From NCBI GenBank assembly GCA_002499545.1, contig DAME01000028.1, positions 1 to 64,000 of the forward strand: a DNA stretch of 64,000 nt, in the 5' to 3' direction. The notes beneath the pieces are model-generated. The model did not search any database, was not told the DNA's origin, and saw only the letters and a list, made by a program, of their open reading frames with translations. Below are positions 60,972-64,000 of this stretch, piece after piece. The position numbers were made by a program, and so were the translations under genes. The stretch comes from Euryarchaeota archaeon UBA88 (lineage in GTDB: Archaea; Thermoplasmatota; Poseidoniia; Poseidoniales; Poseidoniaceae). The stretch's first letter is position 1; each line of letters starts with the position of its first letter.

Positions 60972-61631
60972 ATGGCAAAATCTCAAATGGCTCCCCCCTC
61001 AGCACATCATGTGAGGTACGTTCGATTGAATGCGTTGCATGTGTTGTTAGTCTTGCTTCTTTTCTCACTCTGGGCGCCGCCAATTCAGAGTATTCCGACA
61101 GGCATTGGGTCATCCGCAAACGACGGTTGTCTCTGCCATGGTAGCCAATCCAACCAAACTACAACTTCTCTAATTGGGTTGCCTGATACATACGAGAGTA
61201 ACCAGAGTTATGCTATCACGTTGGCGATTGACAGCACGGTAGAGCAAACCGAAAACGCTGCACAGGGCGGATTCCGATTACGTATCGACCAGGGTTCGAT
61301 AGTGTTCGAGAATCAAAGCCATGCGCAGATTCTCGATGATGGATGGACCCATACATTAGCCGGTAACCAGCAGAGAATATGGAATTTCACCTGGATATCT
61401 CCCCTTGATAACCAAACCACGACGACTTTCACGGCGCACGGTAATGCGGTCAATGGAAACGAAAATTCAATGGGGGATGTCTGGAATTCGTTTCAGTTAA
61501 CAATTCCCGGGGCGGCATACACCGGAGAAGTCGTTCAGCCCGAAGTTGTGATTTTTGAGTATTCAAATTTCACAGTCATCCTTATCGGACTGAGCGTGAT
61601 GTTTTTGTTACTGTATTTCGCAGTTCGATGA
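60972..61631 (+). CDS. secreted, anchored Reeler-like (choice-of-anchor V) protein
   Basis: A 219-residue exported protein. A signal peptide (LHVLLVLLLFSLWAPPIQS) precedes a beta-sandwich domain that resembles the Reeler/choice-of-anchor V family: NDGCLCHGSQSNQ, YAITLAI, GGFRLRIDQG, IWNFTWISP and HGNAVNGNENSMGD in the expected order. The family normally has a CxxCH heme-like motif at the N-terminus; here it is CLCH, one residue short. A C-terminal helix (FTVILIGLSVMFLLLYFAV) anchors it. ATG 60972 is chosen, with GGAG about 10 nt upstream; ATGs further upstream are possible. The TGA forms TGATCA with the ftsZ stop. Confidence 0.78.
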   Translation: MAKSQMAPPSAHHVRYVRLNALHVLLVLLLFSLWAPPIQSIPTGIGSSANDGCLCHGSQSNQTTTSLIGLPDTYESNQSYAITLAIDSTVEQTENAAQGGFRLRIDQGSIVFENQSHAQILDDGWTHTLAGNQQRIWNFTWISPLDNQTTTTFTAHGNAVNGNENSMGDVWNSFQLTIPGAAYTGEVVQPEVVIFEYSNFTVILIGLSVMFLLLYFAVR

Positions 61632-62771
61632 TCAGTTCACGAATTCAATCTGCTGATTTCGTAACGCTCGAAGTTGTCGATTCTCGCTCGCACCGTGTAT
61701 TTGCTCACTTTTCACACCGGTCAAAACTAACATGACCCGTACTTCATCGTTCAGTTCAGGTTTGACTGCAGCACCCCAGATAATCTGCGCGTGTGGTGAG
61801 ATCTGGTCCTTGATTAATTTTGCACATTTCTCGGCTTCACCGAGTGTAAGGCTTTCTCCACCAACGACGTTGATAAGAGCCCCGCGGGCATCAGAAGCAT
61901 CGATATCCAATAGCGGTGAATGAAGAGCTTCCATTGTGGCAGCCTCTGCCCTACCAGGTCCTGCAGCGGAGCCAAGTCCAATCATGGCAACGCCGCTTCC
62001 AAAGTTAATCACGGAACGGAGGTCTTCAAAGTCGAGGTTAACCATTCCATCAATTGTCAAGAGTTCGGCCACACCGGTAATAGAACGAACTAACAATTCA
62101 TCACCGACTCTGAATGCACTCGCAATCGGAAGGTCTTTGACGCCTTCAATCTCAAGCAGCCGCTCGTTTGGAATCACAAGAATAGTATCGCAGTGTTCTC
62201 GCAGACGCTCAAGCCCCCACTCTGCATTTTGCTTACGCAATGCCCCCTCGGAGTTGAACGGGTAGGTGACTACAGCAATGGTCATGGCACCTTGTTGTTT
62301 TGCTAAGCGGGCAATCTGACCTGCTGCACCGGTACCTGAACCGCCACCCATTCCTGCCGTGATGATGGCGAGTTGGGTGTCGTTGGTGATTCGTCGAAGT
62401 ACCATTTCAGATTCGAGTGCTGCGGCTTCTCCCTTAGTGGGGTCTCCTCCAGCACCTCTACCACGAGCAGTTCGTCCAATCAGCACTTTTTCTTCGACAG
62501 GTGACATCAGTAGGGCTTGCGCATCGGTGTTAATCGCATAGCCAGTGACGTAGGAGTTTTCGAACAAACCCTCGCTGAAGAGGCGGCTTATGGCATTGCA
62601 CCCGGCACCTCCTACACCGTATACACGAATTCGGGGTTGGAGTGATTCGAGCAGTGCTTTGAGTTCCAATTCACTTCCCTCTCCAAGCGGTGGGGCTTGT
62701 AAAGCAGGTGAGGCAATCTCGGATTCGCTGAGTTCTAAAACTCGATCAATCAAGTGTCGCATAGGGGTCAT
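61632..62771 (-). CDS. ftsZ: cell-division GTPase FtsZ
   Basis: The tubulin-like GTPase that forms the division ring. Landmarks: YGVGGAGCNAISRL, AINTDAQAL, the tubulin signature ITAGMGGGSGTGAAG, TIAVVTYPF and NLDFEDLRSVI with the catalytic Asp of the T7 loop. At 379 residues it resembles archaeal FtsZ, with an N-terminal extension of about 45 residues (HLIDRVLELSESEIASP). The short C-terminus RNQQIEFVN could serve as a partner-binding tail. ATG 62771 follows GGGTGA; GTG 62777 and ATG 62762 are alternatives. radA lies 78 bp upstream on the same strand, so division and recombination genes may share a transcript. Confidence 0.96.
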   Translation of the reverse strand: MTPMRHLIDRVLELSESEIASPALQAPPLGEGSELELKALLESLQPRIRVYGVGGAGCNAISRLFSEGLFENSYVTGYAINTDAQALLMSPVEEKVLIGRTARGRGAGGDPTKGEAAALESEMVLRRITNDTQLAIITAGMGGGSGTGAAGQIARLAKQQGAMTIAVVTYPFNSEGALRKQNAEWGLERLREHCDTILVIPNERLLEIEGVKDLPIASAFRVGDELLVRSITGVAELLTIDGMVNLDFEDLRSVINFGSGVAMIGLGSAAGPGRAEAATMEALHSPLLDIDASDARGALINVVGGESLTLGEAEKCAKLIKDQISPHAQIIWGAAVKPELNDEVRVMLVLTGVKSEQIHGASENRQLRALRNQQIEFVN

Positions 62772-62849
62772 GCTCACCCGAGTACCCTTGAATGTGCCGC
62801 CCTCACAGAGCGCTGAAACAGCGTTCTTTGGAGGTTTTTCAGTTCACCA

Positions 62850-63887
62850 TCAGTCTCGTAGACCTTCTTGTGTAACCTGGTAAACACACTCACCGTCTGG
62901 TAGGTTCGGTGAATCGACCAGTCGTGCAATACGTCGGCCACCCTTTGCTTTGCGCAGGTAGAGTCGGAAGGTTGAGGCGTGGGCGAGCACGTGTCCACCG
63001 ATTGGCTTTGTTGGGTCGCCCCACATTGCATCCGGCTTCGAGTGCACTTGATTTGTCACCAGTACCAAGGCATTGTTGATATCTGCCAATTGCTTGAGAT
63101 CTTTCAGATGGCGGTTGAGCTTTTGTTGCCTGTTGGCGAGCATTCCACGGCCGATGTATTCTGCTCGATAGTGGCTGGTGAGCGAGTCAACAATGATCAT
63201 TTTGACATTGAGTCCCTTGCTCATGCGCTTGATTTCATCGACCAAGAGCATCTGGTGTGCGGAGTTGTAAGCACGAGCGACGTGAATTCGGCTGAGAACT
63301 TGTTCTGGGTCAAGGCCGTGCCCTCTTGCCATTTGCGTGATTCGTTCAGGGCGAAATGTATCTTCCGTATCGATGTAAAATACATCGCCATCAAATCCAC
63401 CTTCTTCTAGCGGAAGGGTACAATTGACTGCGAGTTGATGCCCAATTTGAGTCTTACCGCTTCCGAATGCACCGTAAACTTCGACGAGTGCTTGTGTTTC
63501 AAATCCGCCGCCAAGCAGGTCGTCAATCGACTGAACTTTTGAGGAGAGTTTGAGGACTTCTCGACGTCGTTCTAGCAGTGCGCCACCTGAGACGAATCCG
63601 CCGATGTTCGCCATTTTCTTTGCGCCACCGATAATCTTTGTAGCAACTGCTTCACCGAGTTCAGCTTGATCTGCCAAGTCGCCAGGTGACATGACAGCGA
63701 GTGCGAGCAAGTCATCAAAGCCGGCTTCACGCAATTTTTCTGCGGTAGCAGGGCCCACTCCAGGTAAGTCTTCGATAAGCGGCTCTGGGACGTCCTCTTC
63801 TTCTGCCATCATTGCAGATGCTTTCACCTTAGGGTCTTCATTGTTTTCAATTTCTTCTTTCGCTGTTTTCTTTGCTTTAGCCGCCAT
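62850..63887 (-). CDS. radA: DNA repair and recombination protein RadA
   Basis: The archaeal RecA/Rad51 recombinase that forms filaments on single-stranded DNA and performs strand exchange. An acidic N-terminal stretch is followed by the helix-hairpin-helix domain (EDLPGVGPATAEKLREAGFDDL), the linker motif GGFVSGGALLERRREVLKLS, Walker A YGAFGSGKTQ, FYIDTEDTFRPERI, Walker B MIIVDSLTSHYR and the DNA-binding loops up to VTNQVHSKPDAMWGDPTKPIGGHVLAHAS. At 345 residues it is full length and has no intein. GGAAGTGA lies 6 nt upstream of the ATG, and a good TATA box about 40 bp upstream. It would act after the AddAB-like resection enzyme. Confidence 0.97.
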   Translation of the reverse strand: MAAKAKKTAKEEIENNEDPKVKASAMMAEEEDVPEPLIEDLPGVGPATAEKLREAGFDDLLALAVMSPGDLADQAELGEAVATKIIGGAKKMANIGGFVSGGALLERRREVLKLSSKVQSIDDLLGGGFETQALVEVYGAFGSGKTQIGHQLAVNCTLPLEEGGFDGDVFYIDTEDTFRPERITQMARGHGLDPEQVLSRIHVARAYNSAHQMLLVDEIKRMSKGLNVKMIIVDSLTSHYRAEYIGRGMLANRQQKLNRHLKDLKQLADINNALVLVTNQVHSKPDAMWGDPTKPIGGHVLAHASTFRLYLRKAKGGRRIARLVDSPNLPDGECVYQVTQEGLRD

Positions 63888-63924
63888 TCTGGTTCACTTC
63901 CAAACTCTGCTGGTATGCCAACAG

Positions 63925-63933
63925 TATATGAAA
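63925..63933 (-). promoter_or_regulatory. radA: TATA box of radA
   Basis: On the minus strand TTTCATATA sits 37-46 nt before the radA ATG. A start about 25 nt downstream would fall near 63902, leaving a leader of about 15 nt that just includes the GGAAGTGA ribosome-binding site (63894-63901). Spacing therefore fits a leadered archaeal promoter. Confidence 0.5.
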
Positions 63934-64000
63934 GACAGAAACAGGGGTACGGGCTTATTACCTCTAAAATCAAGTTTTTGTGCGAGTCTGTTCAATATGC

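Noticed and set aside
1..64000. CRISPR arrays, insertion sequences, rRNA or tRNA genes.
   Set aside because: Reading both strands showed no regular spacer-repeat pattern, no transposase-like protein, no terminal inverted repeats and no cloverleaf with conserved tRNA loops.

Overview
The window reads as a piece of a streamlined euryarchaeal genome, most likely a planktonic Marine Group II (Poseidoniales-type) lineage. That assignment is inference from gene content; no rRNA is present to confirm it. Archaeal information-processing genes are clear: MCM helicase, GatE, TFB, RadA, two Pth2 peptidyl-tRNA hydrolases, an archaeosine-type radical SAM enzyme and a YchF GTPase, together with FtsZ. They are mixed with bacterial-looking genes: an isocitrate dehydrogenase with an E. 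coli-like C-terminus, MaeB-type malic enzyme, proline iminopeptidase, RlmH and an AddAB-like helicase-nuclease. Very large surface proteins with C-terminal membrane anchors also fit that lineage. No tRNA, rRNA, CRISPR array or insertion sequence was seen.

Layout. 1-3.8 kb: the 3' part of a secreted, anchored protein that resembles the CD36 scavenger-receptor family, then purM and an esterase on the minus strand. 4-15 kb: a plus-strand run of mcm, gatE, a propeller/DUF4430 membrane protein, an ECF transporter S component, two tandem pth2 genes, threonine aldolase and a 774-residue orphan. 15-17 kb: a secreted thioredoxin-like protein and a divergent TFB on the minus strand, followed by a 328-bp intergenic region with a degenerate duplication. 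17-26 kb: a two-gene AddAB-like operon, 8.7 kb of coding sequence. 26-34 kb: methyltransferase (minus), then proline iminopeptidase, a coiled-coil protein, phosphatidylserine decarboxylase, the radical SAM enzyme, a two-gene membrane unit whose larger member looks like a degenerate heme-copper oxidase subunit I carrying an EF-hand pair, and YchF. 34-46 kb (minus): a small zinc-ribbon membrane protein, a PabB-PabA fusion, PabC and a 2,762-residue propeller/FN3 surface protein. 46-64 kb: malic enzyme, GST-like and unknown proteins, RlmH, small membrane proteins, DUF2203, cobalamin adenosyltransferase, Nudix, DHH phosphoesterase, a long helical protein ending in a PIN nuclease, isocitrate dehydrogenase, OsmC, a Reeler-like secreted protein, FtsZ and RadA.

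Functional links. AddAB-like resection and RadA strand exchange could serve the same double-strand-break repair pathway. The DUF4430 protein, the ECF S component and the ATP:cob(I)alamin adenosyltransferase suggest uptake and activation of external corrinoid. PabC and PabBA make p-aminobenzoate. Malic enzyme and isocitrate dehydrogenase supply NADPH.

The genome is very compact. Eight of nine convergent gene pairs have their stop codons between 11 bp overlapping and 4 bp apart, several of them interlocked (TGATCA, TTAA, CTAA). Many starts have GAGGTG-like Shine-Dalgarno sites, including at least four TTG starts. At least one gene appears to be leaderless.

Most unusual candidates: the CD36-like protein, the EF-hand oxidase-like membrane protein, the AddAB-like pair with its iron-sulfur cysteines in the helicase subunit, and the helical-repeat/PIN protein. 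All functions are read from sequence motifs only; no database search was possible.
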